64,000 nucleotides of DNA from Callaeas wilsoni (GCA_013398955.1 VWPU01004989.1:186001-250000), one strand, 5' to 3'. Positions 37,669 to 49,900 are shown, counted from the first letter of the stretch. Numbers and translations are program-made. Notes: a model not told the origin generated them from the letters alone.

Positions 37669-38732
37669 TTCAGATCTTTCCTCTGAAATCCATCTGCCTT
37701 GCCCTCATCACTACTGGCATGAGGATGGTAGGGTCAGTGTCATACTATGCATACAAAGAAAAGTAGATACCTAACTTAACTACTGTGATTAATTGCCTGA
37801 TTCTGAAATTGAATTACCATTGGTTAGTACATTTTATTACACATATTTATGCTGCTCTGCACCTTTTCTGCATTTTACAACAATTCTTGAATTAAATTAC
37901 AATGTTTTTACAAGTACATAGGTTACATAACGCAGTATAGTACTTGCAGCATGTAAGTTACAATAACAAACAAATTATGGTGATAATCAAGTAAAAGAAA
38001 TTTATAGCACAGTGATGTAAAGTATATCACAGCAGAAGAACACCATATTAAAGTCATTAACTAAATTAAACATAAAACTTGTAATTTTTCCATATTCCAT
38101 TTGTTATTCAAACAAAAATTTCACAGACTTCAGTGTTCTGTCTGAGTGACAAGAGCTGCATCAATGAAAAATTAAAATGTTTAAGTTTACTTTCAAGATC
38201 AATCATGGTATCAGTCACTGAAGATTAGAACTGACAATGACTTTCGTATTAAGAGAATCACATTAGTTCAAGACAGATAACAAGCACAAGGGTTTTAATT
38301 CTGCATTTTAGAGTGATTCTTCAAAGTATTGCTGGTAATTTTAATGAATCACATGTTATCAAGCTCAAGCAGTATGTTCATCTTTGCAGTATTAGTATAT
38401 TTATTGAACAGAGGCAGTTCCATTCAACTTAATAATTGGTCCCTGAATGCATTAGTGAAAAGAAGGAATAGAATACTTTTTAAGATCTTTTACGTATTAA
38501 CTTGCCTTTATAATCCTTCAGTTAAATTACACACATCTCTTGCCTCAGTTAGTTGAGTACATTCTATTCCCATTAATTTCACTCCTAGTATCTTATAGCC
38601 ATATCTACTCTCTACATACATCCAAGTATTGCATAATGTCATATTTGTATTTGAACCCTGAAAGGGTAGTCATTGTATGAAAAAGATCAAACTCAAATTA
38701 TGCAGATAAATAATGTCAAAATTTTGGCATAG

Positions 38733-38748
38733 CTAGACCTTGGTCTAG
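38733..38748. repeat. Inverted repeat, 7-bp arms (CTAGACC TT GGTCTAG)
   Basis: Perfect 7-bp arms around TT. A second perfect 7-bp inverted repeat (GCTGGCA/TGCCAGC, 5-base loop) lies at 38794-38812. Confidence 0.9.
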
Positions 38749-39744
38749 TTGAGCACAGGCTGACTCTATGTCAGTTTTTCTTTCAGAGCAAGGGCTGGCA
38801 TTCTGTGCCAGCATCAGTCCGCCCTAGCCAGAAATGAAACTTGTTGCATCAGGCACCATACAAAATGCGAATTAAAAAAAGTTGGGTTCTGAACAATTTG
38901 CTACCTTCCCTTACTGCTTGGTAGATTTTGAAGTCTTAGCGTTAAATATGTAAATGTGTAATTTTAAAAAAAGAGAGCAATTTATTTTTGAAAGCCTCGA
39001 CATTTAACGAAGCAGGAGTCAGTGATAAACTGCTCACGAGGACTGCCAGCAGGCGACTTCACACACTGTAAGCACTTTACTACAGAGTGATTAATACTTA
39101 TCACAAGGGAAAATAATATGCCATCCTTTCTTGCTAAGAACATAAAAGAAGCTGCTTAGGTCACCAAGAGCAGAGCTGTGGACATGGCCACAGTAGTTAC
39201 CGCTACACTGAGAGATGCTCAGGTCAGGAATGGGACATGATTATTCAAAATGCTAGATAAAAATAATGCTCAAAGGCCATGCGGATGTTAGCAGAGTAAA
39301 TGAATAGTCAGACTTTAAATATGAAGTTCATATTGATTAGAATGCAAATGTCAATAGGAGTTAGCTGCATGAGAAATATTTTATGCCTCTGTTATGCAAA
39401 TGGTGCCTTGACAAGTCGTTCAAACACTTGCTTAGTGTCTGGACAGCTCACACTCACTGACTTGAGTTCTGGATCCCTTGTTTCTAGGGTGACTCCCTAA
39501 ATCTTAGTAGCTGAGGTAGCTTTTGGGAGACATTGCTAGAAAACCACTGGATCCACACTTGCATTGTTTCAATTCAGACCAAGGACCATGTGAAATGCAG
39601 CAATGAAGCGTCCTTGCTAGCTCACCTTCCAGCTCATGCAGAGAAATGGAATCCCTCAGCCAACACGATTTCCTTTGATTCTTTACTTCAGTCAGTGATA
39701 ATTATATATATATCTCCCTGTAATAATATCTAAACTACCTTGCA

Positions 39745-39976
39745 ATCTTTACATTATTAACCTTGCTAGCAAATGGTCCCCCCTTTTAAACAGGTGAGCA
39801 AATTGAAGACTAGATTATAGCAAATATTTGGCTTCTTTAAAAATGGATAGGTATTAGGTGTGTTGGTATATGTGGCAACTTGAAAGTCAAAAAGAAATCT
39901 TTGGCAGAGCAGGAACTGAATCAAAGCCCACAAATATTAATTCTAGAACACATTTCCTTTTCTGTTGCATTATGAA
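39745..39976 (+). mobile_element. MIR SINE relic (core to 3' end)
   Basis: Landmarks of the MIR consensus occur in order: TTACATTATTAAC, the CCCCTTTTAAACAGGTGAGC block (consensus CCCATTTTACAGATGAGG), TGGCAACTTGAAAGTC, TTGGCAGAGCAGGAACTGAA, and a tail like AACACATTTCC followed by TGCATTATG. An insertion or expansion of about 60 bases separates the core from the tail. MIRs are ancient tRNA-derived SINEs shared by amniotes and long inactive. The plus-strand frame at 39858 crossing it is spurious. Confidence 0.6.
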
Positions 39977-41574
39977 AGGTCCTGCCACATTATCTGTACA
40001 AACATCCTGCTGTACCATTACCAGTTATCTTAAGTTAAGGCTGCTATTTGTGTTGTCACTGCCTGCACAGAATAAAGACAAATCCTATTATCAAACTCAA
40101 TTCCAGCCCTGTACGAATATAAAACTTGAAGGGTATTTTCTGGGCATATCAATGCTTTTGTCTGACATCTCATAGTTTCATATTATCTTCATTTCTCAGT
40201 TGTAATTAAATGTAATGAGTGCATATTTATTTTTATTTACAAAGGCAGTTGCTTGTACAATAAAATTTGATTTAATCGATTGAAGACTCATTTAATGGAC
40301 TTTTGAGGACCTAATGCATGTAAACAATGCTCTAATCAGACATCAAAACATGCATAAATCAAAGTAATTAAATCAATGTAACACTAAGAAAATTGTGAAC
40401 CAAACAGATATTTTAAAAAATAAGCAATACAATATATGATTTAAGATCTCAATTAAGAGAACAGCTGCAATACGGATAGTTGTATCCACTGTTACCCTCA
40501 TTAAATAGCTGTCCCTGATCAGAGCCCTGTGATCAAGGTATCATAATTAGGAACCAAGCCCAACATCTTCCCAACAAAATTTCTTCAATATAAAATGGAG
40601 AAGACCATGGAAGAATCCAGAAATAGCTGTCATGGTGGAAAATTATAATGTAGCTGTACGTTCAGAATATTAAGCCATAAACATTTCCTACATCTTACAC
40701 ATGACACAAAGAGTAGTTGAAAGTTCGGACTTTCAGCTAGGACAGCCAGCGTAAAGTTTGACAGTCTTCTTTCATGTGTGCTTAATCATAGTGCTTTGTG
40801 AAAATAAATCTCCAAGTATGTAATTAAATTGAATATTCGTTTTCTCATTCTTTTTTGACAAGAGTATTTCACCTCTCACATATATCTTCACACAAGACAG
40901 AAAGCAAAATATATGCCTTTCTCATAGGTATTTGCTCTTCTTACCAAGGTAGCTACTTGCTTTGTGGCTGCTGGGGTACGTTTGCATAAACTCTGCATCC
41001 AGGTGGCTCCAAGCATGGCCAGTGTCTGGAACCAAGGTCAGCTGCGTGTGTAACCAGCTTAAGTGCCCATTGGTGCATAGACAATCTAAAAAACTCGAGA
41101 TGCAGCTGTCAGAAACAGACCACCATGATGAGTTCTCCCACCTGACATGCATAGCAGCTGGTTGTTCACAGCACAGTTTCATTTGTACTGTGACATCTCA
41201 GTATGTGTGGAGAGCAGGTAACAAGAGCTTTCTGCTGGTCGTGCACACAGAAGGACACACAGCTGTTTGTCCAGATGATGAAAATCTGATATAAATAAGC
41301 GCTCATCACTACAACTGAAAATAATCTGATCTCCCACGCTATGTCCTTTTTCCTCTAGTGATCCTTTCTCTCAATTTCTATCACAAAAGAGAGGGAAACC
41401 ACAGTCTGATTCAGGCCAGGATTTATCACTTCTAGCTTTAGGTGTGTAATAACTGAGGCCAATTTAGAAGCCTTCTTGACTGTAAGGTGCCTTCTACAGT
41501 CAGTGGAAACAGGCATCTTCTGAGGGCTACTTAGTTCACGTAAGATTAACTGGTTTTAATCCTCCATCAACTAG
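39977..41574. other. Non-coding stretch
   Basis: No gene recognised. Frames at 40922-41294 on both strands have no domains. 40200-40400 is rich in homeodomain-type AT motifs (see findings). Confidence 0.5.
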
Positions 41575-41772
41575 TGAAAAAGATGAGAAAACACCTGTTA
41601 CCTGACAAAGGGTATAGTGGGTACAAATCCAGGTCTTACTTCACATCCCAATTCATTCCAAGAATCCACGTGGGAGTAGAAAAACTGGTGTGTGTTTGCA
41701 AGTTAGTGAATGGCACTCAAGAATGCATTTTCAGGACTGCATCCCTACATGACAATGCTCTTACCACTTAAG
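41575..41772 (+). mobile_element. MIR-like SINE relic, possibly two partial tails
   Basis: AAGATGAGAAAACACCTG resembles the MIR core (ACAGATGAGGAAACTGAGG). TACAAATCCAGGTCTTACTT resembles the tail GAACCCAGGTCTGTCTGACT. A second tail-like run follows at 41697: AGTTAGTGAATGGCACTCAA, ending GCTCTTACCACTTA (consensus GCTCTTAACCACTATG). The order suggests one MIR with an internal duplication, or two overlapping relics. Confidence 0.45.
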
Positions 41773-43374
41773 ATTCGTTTGGCCTTATCCCCATAAATTT
41801 GTTTCCACCCAGGTTCATTCCTGTGCAAATGTGCTTTGAGTCACAGTTTTGTCAGTCCTGCCCTGATGTATCCTTTCTCCAGTGTCGGCACCTAAGTTCC
41901 ACAGTCCTTGCTAATAATCTCCTCCTGCTTAACGTATTTGTTCATTCTCCTGTCCCCAACAGCTTCTCTCCCACTTTGTCTCCGGAAAAGAAGCTTCCCC
42001 AGCACATCCACTCCTAAATTGTGCATTCCCAGCCTTACTTGGGAATGTATACCACTCATCCTTTTTCATCCTGGATGGCAACACTCTACAGAAGATGATG
42101 CTTCTTTACTTGCTCCAAATGTGTCTACCTGTTTTTCACATGAAATTTCTGTCATCATTTCCCTGTCAAGTCAGCACCCAATCCTTTCTCTTTTCTCTAC
42201 TGTTTTTTCACTCCTTGCTGATTTTTTCCATAAACATAAGTGAGGTTTCAACAAGGCTATACAATATAATTATCATTTGACATGAGGCTGGATTTCACAA
42301 ACAAACAGGCAATCCACCGATTCACAATAGTAAACCTAAGATAAAATTCTCTTTTCAAATAAACTGACATAGATTGGTTAATATCAAACCTGAGAATTTA
42401 GACCTTTATCAGGTTAAAAATGAAAGCTTAACAGATGGCTTGTTGGAAGCTATCTTACTCAAGACGGAATGTCAGTATATTGTGATGAATCTCTAATATA
42501 AGCCAGAAGATTCCTGGAAAATTTTGCAGCTGTTTGCCAAAATAACCTCATGTCTTTTGTAAATTTTCAATTTTTTTACTCAATGCACATCAAAAAAATA
42601 CAGATTATCTGAGTGTTTTTCAAAAGCTAAAATAGCAGAAAAACACCTTTTAGCAAGCAACTTCTCTTACTAACAGTAAAACATGGAGGGATTCTGCACC
42701 TGAAACCACTTAATGCTTTTATGGAAGCAATAAAATAGCTTCAGGTGTTTCTTGAGGAATGAGTTTTAAAACTGGTGGGGAGAAGATCCATCAAAAATAA
42801 ATCAAAGCTTGTTTTGCTTGTGCCACAAGAAGTGTGTGTAATAGAAAGTTATTAAGACCAAAGCTACTTGCCACATTGCTTCAGAACACTGTCCAATTGC
42901 CAAAGCATTCTCCAATCAATCAACCGTCAGCCTCATTTCTCCTTGCCAGCACTGACAAGTCACCATCTGACTGTAGATTATGAGATAAAAGGGAGCTAGG
43001 AGCTTTGTTTCCTTCTTTATTAAATTATTTGCAACACTCTGTTCTGTCTTCAAGACAGGTGTGAGCTGATAAGAAAAACCTGCACTTTCTGGAAAATTAT
43101 TTCAAAACCTAGGTCAAAATATAGTCTGATGTCTAGGCAAGGTGTTAATTAAAAATGTATAAAAATATAATGGGATTTGAATCTCCAGATAAGTAATAGC
43201 TGAAATAATAATATTCAGCATTAGAAGAAATCTCTTTCTTAATATACCTACAGATATTTCTGTTCATTTTTTGGAAACTACATATCAAATTTTTTTTGCT
43301 ATTTACTTCTTTCCTAAATTCACTAAAAATTGCTTCTTTTTCACTCTTATTTATAAAGGTACTATTGTTTGACC
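41773..43374. other. Non-coding stretch
   Basis: Nothing recognised. The serine- and leucine-rich frames at 41799-42280 translate a C/T-rich stretch and carry no domain. Confidence 0.5.
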
Positions 43375-43451
43375 CCAAGATTAGCTCAGGTGGTTAGAGC
43401 ATGGTGCTAATAACTCCAAGGTTATCGTGGGTTCAATCCCCATACGGGCCA
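43375..43451 (+). mobile_element. tRNA-Ile-derived SINE head (anticodon AAT)
   Basis: From TTAGCTCAGGTGGTTAGAGC (A-box region) through GTGCTAATAACTCCAAGG (anticodon loop with AAT) to GGGTTCAATCCCCATACGG and GCCA, this closely follows tRNA-Ile. Extra bases enlarge the variable/T-arm boundary (GGTTATCGTGGG). The first six bases, CCAAGA, cannot pair with the 3' acceptor strand CGGGCC, so the acceptor stem is broken and a working tRNA is unlikely. After GCCA comes ATTCTAATCCTTAAACACC, which resembles the start of the tail in the 19.7 kb SINE (ATTCCCTTAAGAC), but the CR1-type end is not recognisable. The most likely reading is a SINE of the same family with a decayed or deleted tail. A retroposed tRNA pseudogene is the alternative. 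Confidence 0.7.
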
Positions 43452-43455
43452 TTCT

Positions 43456-43484
43456 AATCCTTAAACACCAGGAATGTAAGGATT
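43456..43484. repeat. Inverted repeat after the SINE head
   Basis: AATCCTTA (43456-43463) and TAAGGATT (43477-43484) are perfect 8-bp arms around a 13-base loop, directly after the tRNA-derived part. Confidence 0.8.
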
Positions 43485-43619
43485 GTCAGAATAATTGGTG
43501 TAATTTACATTTGGAATACAAATCTGGAGTCATACCACAAAAAAGCACATAGAAAAATAAATGTTCAGATTAGATTGACTTCATTTTATCCCATTGTCCT
43601 TCACCTATTAGTCCTGTAG

Positions 43620-44039
43620 CCATACCTGCCATGGTCTTCCAGTGAGCAGGGGAACAAGAAGCTTGGAGGGAGCACAGCCAGGACAGCTGACGTGAAATGA
43701 CTAAAGGGATATTCCATACCACAGTATGTCATATTCAGTGGGCAGTTAGCCAGGAATCTCTGGTCTCTGCTTGGGAATGGGCTGGGTGTCTATCATCAGG
43801 TGATGAACAACTGTGTTGTGCATTGCTTGCTCCTCTTGAATTTTGTTCCTCTGTCTTTTTCATTACAGGTATTATTATCAGTATTATTAGAACTATACTA
43901 TATTTTGTTAAAAATATTAAACCATTATTAACCCATGAGTTTTACTTTCTCTTCTGATTCTCTGCCTCACTGGGGTGGGGAGCAGGGGCAAGTGAGCAAG
44001 TGGCTGCATGGTGCTTGGCTGCCAGCTGGGGTTACACCA
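43620..44039 (+). mobile_element. ERVL-type LTR, 5'-truncated, plus sense
   Basis: The segment reads like the downstream two thirds of an avian LTR of the TGTCCTGG...CATGACA class. Landmarks in order: AACAAGAAGCTTGGAGGGAG, CACAGCCAGGACAGCTGACG, AAAGGGATATTCCATACCAC, a mutated TATA-region (ATGTCATATTCAGTGG), then ATTAAACCATTATTAACCCA, TGAGTTTTACTTTCTCTTC, and finally GGTGGGGAGCAGGGGCAAG and CCAGCTGGGGTTACACCA. The first part, normally about 180 bp, is missing. The open frames on both strands here (43697-44177) are translations of the LTR, not genes. Confidence 0.75.
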
Positions 44040-45235
44040 TTCATTTTCATCAAATATAGCTGTGACTCTGCCAAAGGTATTGGTCTTCCACTTGCTCATC
44101 AAGGAATGGTCTATGAACACAAAGATCCACACTGCCTTTGTTCTGCTGGACACTCTAGGCACCAGCAATACCTTTAATTATTAAAGTGTCATTAAGATCT
44201 TCTTCTAGATCTCTATTTTACATACCAATGTGCTTTTCATTACTTCGCTTTTTCCAGAGTGAGAATGGAACAGCATTTCATGTAACTAAGCTGAAAGTAA
44301 TTTCTAACCGCAGTCTTTGCTTACAAAGATTTATTAAACTTTTTTGTCTTTTCAAGGCTCTATTTATTTTATTCATTTTGAATGTTGTCTGGTCAAAATA
44401 TCTCACTGGGCATGAAGAAGCGTTTAAATTAATAGAAAATTTCATGCATGCTACAAACTCTTAAAGGGAAAAAAATACCAGAAAATTAGGAGAAAAAAGA
44501 ATCCTAGTTCATCAGCAGTGTTGTGATGAACATGGCTCCGCTCATGTACAGTATACGCACAAGACTGTTCTGATAAATCAGTAATATCAAGACTCTGTGG
44601 GAGTCTTTGAAACATGGAGAGGATGCTTGTTAGAGGATTCTCACTGTCTCTATTTGAAATGCAACAGAAGTTCATTTCAGCTACTCAGCAGATCCTTACT
44701 TAGCACAGACCTGCCAGCTTGGACTTAGCGTGTCAGGGTGCATCAGTGTGTTCAGAAAAGTGATTTATTGTGGCAGCATGAATGTCTAATTATGTGCATA
44801 GTTTACAGTTTTTCAACAGGAAAGAGTCCAAACAAGTGAAAAGGTGAAATGAGGTTTATTTCTTGTTACCAGCATTTGCTTACGTATGCCTATTGTTTTT
44901 CTTTAAATTACATTATTTTCCATCCATCTCTCCTCCTACCTTATCAAAGCTATATTACAAAGTCTTCCTTAGCTGGATGTGTTTCTAAAAGCATCTCTAT
45001 GCCTCCTTCCCACAAAACATCATATTAATCATTTTTCTCATGTATGCTGGCTGTCAGTCATTTTCAGTGTCTACAATGCTATTAGTTTCACAGACATTAA
45101 ACTTAAAGGAGAACTATTATTAAATCAAGCCATTACAGCATATAAAACACCAGGTTTAAATTGCCTTTAACCTTGGGTTATTTCCTCAATTATACAATTT
45201 TTAGTTTAACTCCAGCCTTTCCAGATTTTCAGTCA
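44040..45235. other. Non-coding stretch between two opposed LTR pieces
   Basis: Nothing recognised. Open frames at 44186-44464 and 44451-44675 have no domains. Confidence 0.5.
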
Positions 45236-45635
45236 CTGCTTCCCATGGGCAGGCAGGTGGTCAGCCATCTCCAGGAGAGCAGGGCCCCATCATACATAAT
45301 GGTTACTCAGAAAGACAAACACCATCACTCCAAACATCTCCACCTTCCTCCTCCTTTCCTCCACTTTACGCGCTGAGCATGATGTCATATGATCTGGAAC
45401 ATATCTTTGGTCAGTTGGGGTCACCTGTCCCAGCTGTGCCTTCTCCCACAGCCCTGTCTCGTCCCCAGCACGGCAGTATGAAAAGCAGAAAAGACCTTGA
45501 CTCTGTGCAAGTGCCTCTTAGCAATAACAAAAACATCTCAATATTATGAACACTGTATTCAGCACAAGTTTAAAATTTAACCCCATGCTAGCCACTGTGA
45601 AGAAACTCCACTCTACCCCAGGCAAAACCAGCACA
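45236..45635 (-). mobile_element. ERVL-type LTR, truncated, minus sense
   Basis: On the plus strand the landmarks appear in reverse-complement order: GCTGAGCATGATGTCATATG, GGAACATATCTTTGGTCAGT, CTGTCCCAGCTGTGCCTTC, AAGACCTTGACTCTGTGC, CTTAGCAATAACAAAAACA, then CTACCCCAGGCAAAACCAGC and ACA at the terminus. This is the same LTR class as 43620-44039 but in the opposite orientation. It keeps the sense 5' end at 45635 and loses the sense 3' part at about 45236. Confidence 0.75.
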
Positions 45636-45704
45636 GTTCTGAAGACAGTTATTAATTCCCGTATAGACTCTTACTGCAGCCTTCACTGAAGCAGCTAACA
45701 AACG

Positions 45705-45780
45705 TGAATTCATTTATCTTCACACTACTCATGTAAGATAAGTGATTATTAATATTTCCATTTTATAGGGGCAGGGGGAA
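45705..45780 (+). mobile_element. MIR SINE relic (core)
   Basis: AATTCATTTATCTTCACACT and ATTATTAATATTTCCATTTT, followed by ATAGGGGCAGGG, follow the MIR core (ACTCATTTAATCCTCACAAC, then ATTATTATCCCCATTTTACA). Similarity fades after about 45780. Confidence 0.55.
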
Positions 45781-46550
45781 AAATTTAAGACAAAATTTTC
45801 ACTTAGTATTTTGAGCCCAGTTTGAGATATTTGTTCTTCCTTTTCACTCTGTGCAGAACATTTACAAAGCCCAGCTCTCAGTGATTTCAGTTGCTGCTGT
45901 GAATGCTCAGCAATTACGTAGATCCAGGTGGAGGATGCTAAGTTGAAAACACAGCTGATGCCTAAACATACAATTAGTGCCTGCCTTTGTAGAGTTTGAT
46001 TCAAGCAACTTACCCGTAGGAACACTCTCACAGCAGCAGGGCAGAAATGAATTCTACTTCTGAGCAACCAATTGCCTTAACTCTCCCATCTCTTCCTACA
46101 ATCCCCTTCTTCACTTAATATTTAGTTTTCAGTAATAGAAACAAAGTGCAAGCAATGCAAAATGAGAATGAGATATTCTGTTTCTTTCTTTTTTTTTCTT
46201 TTTTTTTTTTAAAGCGTCTAGTAATCTTTTCTTGTAAGAAAACTGAAAGGAAAGCTGGGAGAGATGAAGCCCTGGTCCAGAGGCTGCAGAGTTGAGTAGC
46301 CCCATACTACACCTGGACTGTATGACCAGCCACCTATGCTCCTCATTCCCATGTACCCTTTAGAAAAAACAAAGTAAAACCACAGGCATATGCATCTGTA
46401 CCACACGCTGAATGAGCCCAATGTTCTCCAGATATGTCAGACCAACTTATGGTCAGAGTAGCTGCTGTGCACCTTGCATACACAGATTGTAGGTCCGATG
46501 TGTTCAGAGTAGATCGGATTACAACCACCTGTGTATTGTACATCTACCCA
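45781..46550. other. Non-coding stretch
   Basis: No gene recognised. A T-rich simple tract lies at 46178-46211. Confidence 0.5.
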
Positions 46551-46902
46551 GGAGCTGGAGAAGAGGTGATTGAGAGGGGACCTCATCCATGTCTATCACT
46601 ACCTGAAGGGATGGTGTGAAAAGGATGGAGCTGGGCTTGTTTCAGTGGTGCCCAGCAACAGGACAAGGGGAAACGGGCAGAAACTGATGCACATGAAGTT
46701 CCACCTGAACATGAGGAAGAATTTCTTTACTGTGTGGGATTGCCTAGAGAGGCTGTAGAGTCTCCCTCACAGGAGATATTCAAGAACTGTCTGGACACGA
46801 TCCTGTGCCATGTGCTCTGGAATAACCCTGCTTGAGTAGGGAGGTTGGACGAGATATCTCGCTGTGGTCCCTTCCAGCCCTGCTCATTCTGTGATTCTGT
46901 GA
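46551..46902 (+). pseudogene. CR1 LINE 3' end (5'-truncated)
   Basis: The fragment starts at GAGCTGGAGAAGAGG, a standard position in CR1 ORF2, and codes for [20 protein letters not shown], then [15 protein letters not shown], followed by the 3' untranslated part with GGTTGGACGAGATATCTC and CCCTTCCAGCCC. It ends in two head-to-tail octamers, ATTCTGTGATTCTGTGA, the CR1 hallmark. Stop codons and frameshifts make it non-functional. It is the best-preserved CR1 tail in the window and closely resembles the 29.7 kb copy. Confidence 0.93.
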
Positions 46903-49900
46903 CCTTGCTCTGTCAGGAGACAGAACCTTAGCTCTAGGGTGACTACCTGAAATGATGCTGTATGAATTTCTGGCCTAATTACATATTCTACTCAATTTAT
47001 TGTACTAGTCTGTTGTTTCAACTCCCAGGTTATCCCTAAGTGAAGTCTGCATAGGGAACAATAGGTTATGAATAGAAGAAAACAAGCAGAATGCATGCTT
47101 TTAATGGTAGTTTCAGTCAGATTTTAGAGGATGGTCTTCTTAACATTTATTTTGTTAATGTTAAAGAAAACATCTCATTGAAAACTGATGATGAAGAAAA
47201 TAACATTTTGTAGGAAAGATCAGAAATATTTATCAAATGTTAGGATTACAGAAACCCCCATCTAAACTTTCACCCAAAATTAATTTAGACACTTAGATCC
47301 AAGGGATTTAATTTTCAAATCTGTAGATCAAGCAGAAACATCAAATGTAATCCAAGAGAACATTCATCAGTTCTAATTCATAGGCAACTATTAAAAACAG
47401 AATTAAATATGAAAATGTGTTTCAGCTTTTCTATCAGGTTTTTAAAAAAGGCTAACTTACCAGAAGGTCATTAATGTTGATTCTTTAGAATAAGAAATTA
47501 TCTGTGGGTAGACAGACGCAGGTGACAAAAATCATGAACATATGGGATTAAAGCATGACAGTAAAATTCAAAAGTAATACAAACACTGGTCTTTTTATGC
47601 ACTTACTTTAACTCCCATTGGAGATAACCCATTCACAGTAGGCAGATGACTAATGCAATCTAAGGTAGTGAAAATTATCCAATGATCACAATGTAAATTT
47701 ACACCTTCACACATATCTTTGTTAGAGATATTAAGAGAACAGACATTCAATTGTAATGCACTTAGAGATTTTATGGCCTGCCTTCAGCTCATTGATAGCT
47801 AAATTAAAAATAACTCAGAATTTTTACCAAAAGAAATAAAAATATTATTTTTTCCTATTGGTTTTGTGATGATTTAAATGTTCTGCTACTTTCCACACCA
47901 TACGAGCGAGAAAGAGAGTGATGCAGGAAGAAATATAAGGTGTTCTCTTTAGCCAAGGATCAGCATTCTTCCTGAGATATTGTGTCAGATTGTATTCTGT
48001 CTCACCAAAAAATACTCTTTTTCCCCAAGCAATGAATAAGTTAACTCTTCCATTAGCCAGCAACTTCTGTGGCTCAGAGGAAAAACTTGCCATGGGGTGA
48101 TCAGTAGAACCTTGCTTCTGTTACAAGAACGGTCCTCATTAGAATAAGTTCAAAATTTAGTGGGATGCAGAAGCTACTGCCTCTTGAGGACACCTCTTTA
48201 AAAGTCTCATTGTTCATGGCATGTCCTATGTGAGATCCCGTCATCCCTGTGCAAGTGCTGTATGCCCTGGACTTTCGCTTCCAGCCTCTTCTTTTCAAAA
48301 CAGGTTCAGTTGTACCTAAACAATTTGTAGTAGATGTTTGTCAGATCTTTCCGTAAGACTCAAAACTGATAGAGATCTCATCATTTATTTGGATTATATA
48401 CTCCAGAGGAGTAATTCTTAAAATAGGAAAATTATTTTAGGAAATTTTCCTTCAACACAAGCCTGCTGATTATTATTGTTTCTCCAATGGTACAACATAT
48501 AATTTTTAAAAATGTAAATAAAGCTAATTGCAAAACAAAATAAAAACCACCTAATTTAAAAACTGTCAGAGAAGGCTTTTTCAAAGCAGTTTATGTATTT
48601 CTAATATTTTCTCATCTTAAAAATATAGCATTCAGGCTTAAACAACTGAAGTGTGTGAAGTATTAAACCTCAACAAACAAACCAGCATGTTTCACTTGAT
48701 TGTGTCTCCACTTAAACTCCACTGACTCACTTTTACCCCTCAGCATTCATTAAGATCTCTCCACATAGGGAACTTGAGTTTGTTCTACCCGTAGTGAGCA
48801 CCAGCTCCAAACCACGTAGTCGCATGAGGATGGTGCTGTGTTCCTACTAATGTGCTCAGCATCCCAGGTGAATGCATTAGTTCAGATAATCATCACCTTA
48901 ACACAGGTGTATGGTGCTTGGTCACAGCTGGTCAGGTCTGGCAGCTCTGAGTGTGGGCAAAGTTAGTTGCATCTGCTTGTATGTCTGTTTAAAGATATCC
49001 CAATTTACATCAAGGCTGTCTTTTTCAGACAACACAGAGCATTTTCAAGTAAGAGTCCAAGTGAGAATGGGGGGTATGTTTGCAAAACTGAGATACTATA
49101 TGTTAGCAGAAACATGTATAGTACTTGAGAATTGTAAGTATACTAGTGCTTATGTAGAACTAGAGATATCAAGAGGTATAAAGCGATAGGGATGAAAGAG
49201 AATGAAGATTCTCTGTAGATCTTATTAATGTATAGGTATCAGGATTCTCATAAATATATTCAATAGACTGTGATGTAAAGTTCAGTTGGATGTTAGTATA
49301 GTGAGCAGACTTTGCAGTGTGAAGGTGAGATAGCTAAAATTGGTTTACAGAACAGCTAATAGTCCACTGATATTTCTGAAATTCTTTGTAAGTGTCTTTG
49401 TCATTTTCTGATGCCCAATGATTTCAGCCTTGTCCTTTATATGCTGATTGATTCTTGGACTCGTAATCCATTTTCCATCTTTAGCTCTTTATTTTTTCAC
49501 ACAGCCTATCCAGGGCACCTAGGAACTTCTCCATCAGTGTAATGCACACTCCCATCATGCAGCCAGCCATAGCAATGTGACATGATTACCATTAGTCAAA
49601 ATTGACTATATCCAGAAGTGTAAGCTGAGCAGGAATTCTGAAAATAGTTGAAACAAATTTCTTCCAGATCTCCTGTAACACTGGGCACTGATTTGGACAC
49701 AAATTTCTTCCCTCATTTAAGGATCTTAAAGAGTAATACCAAGTAGATAAGGAGGTTACTTGATACTTGCCTTTGAAGGACCTTTGCTGCTGAAGGACTT
49801 TACTGAAGCCTTGCAAATTCCTTTATTTCAATTAATTACCTTGGTGTTTATTAATAGACTTGCAAAGAAAAAGAGATATTTTTAAACAGGATTCCCAACG

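Larger units (their letters stand above)
33060..39744. other. Long AT-rich non-coding stretch
   Basis: No gene or named interspersed repeat in about 6.7 kb, only simple repeats (listed). Sub-regions 31760-31860 (just before) and 36120-36350 read like possible conserved non-coding DNA. Confidence 0.5.

Noticed and set aside
37533..37766. Basic Lys/Arg/Glu-rich 77-codon protein
   Set aside because: The charged run is the translation of a purine simple-sequence tract.
43375..43451. Functional tRNA-Ile gene
   Set aside because: The 5' acceptor strand cannot pair with the 3' strand, the T-arm junction has extra bases, and the downstream text resembles the SINE tail start of the 19.7 kb copy.
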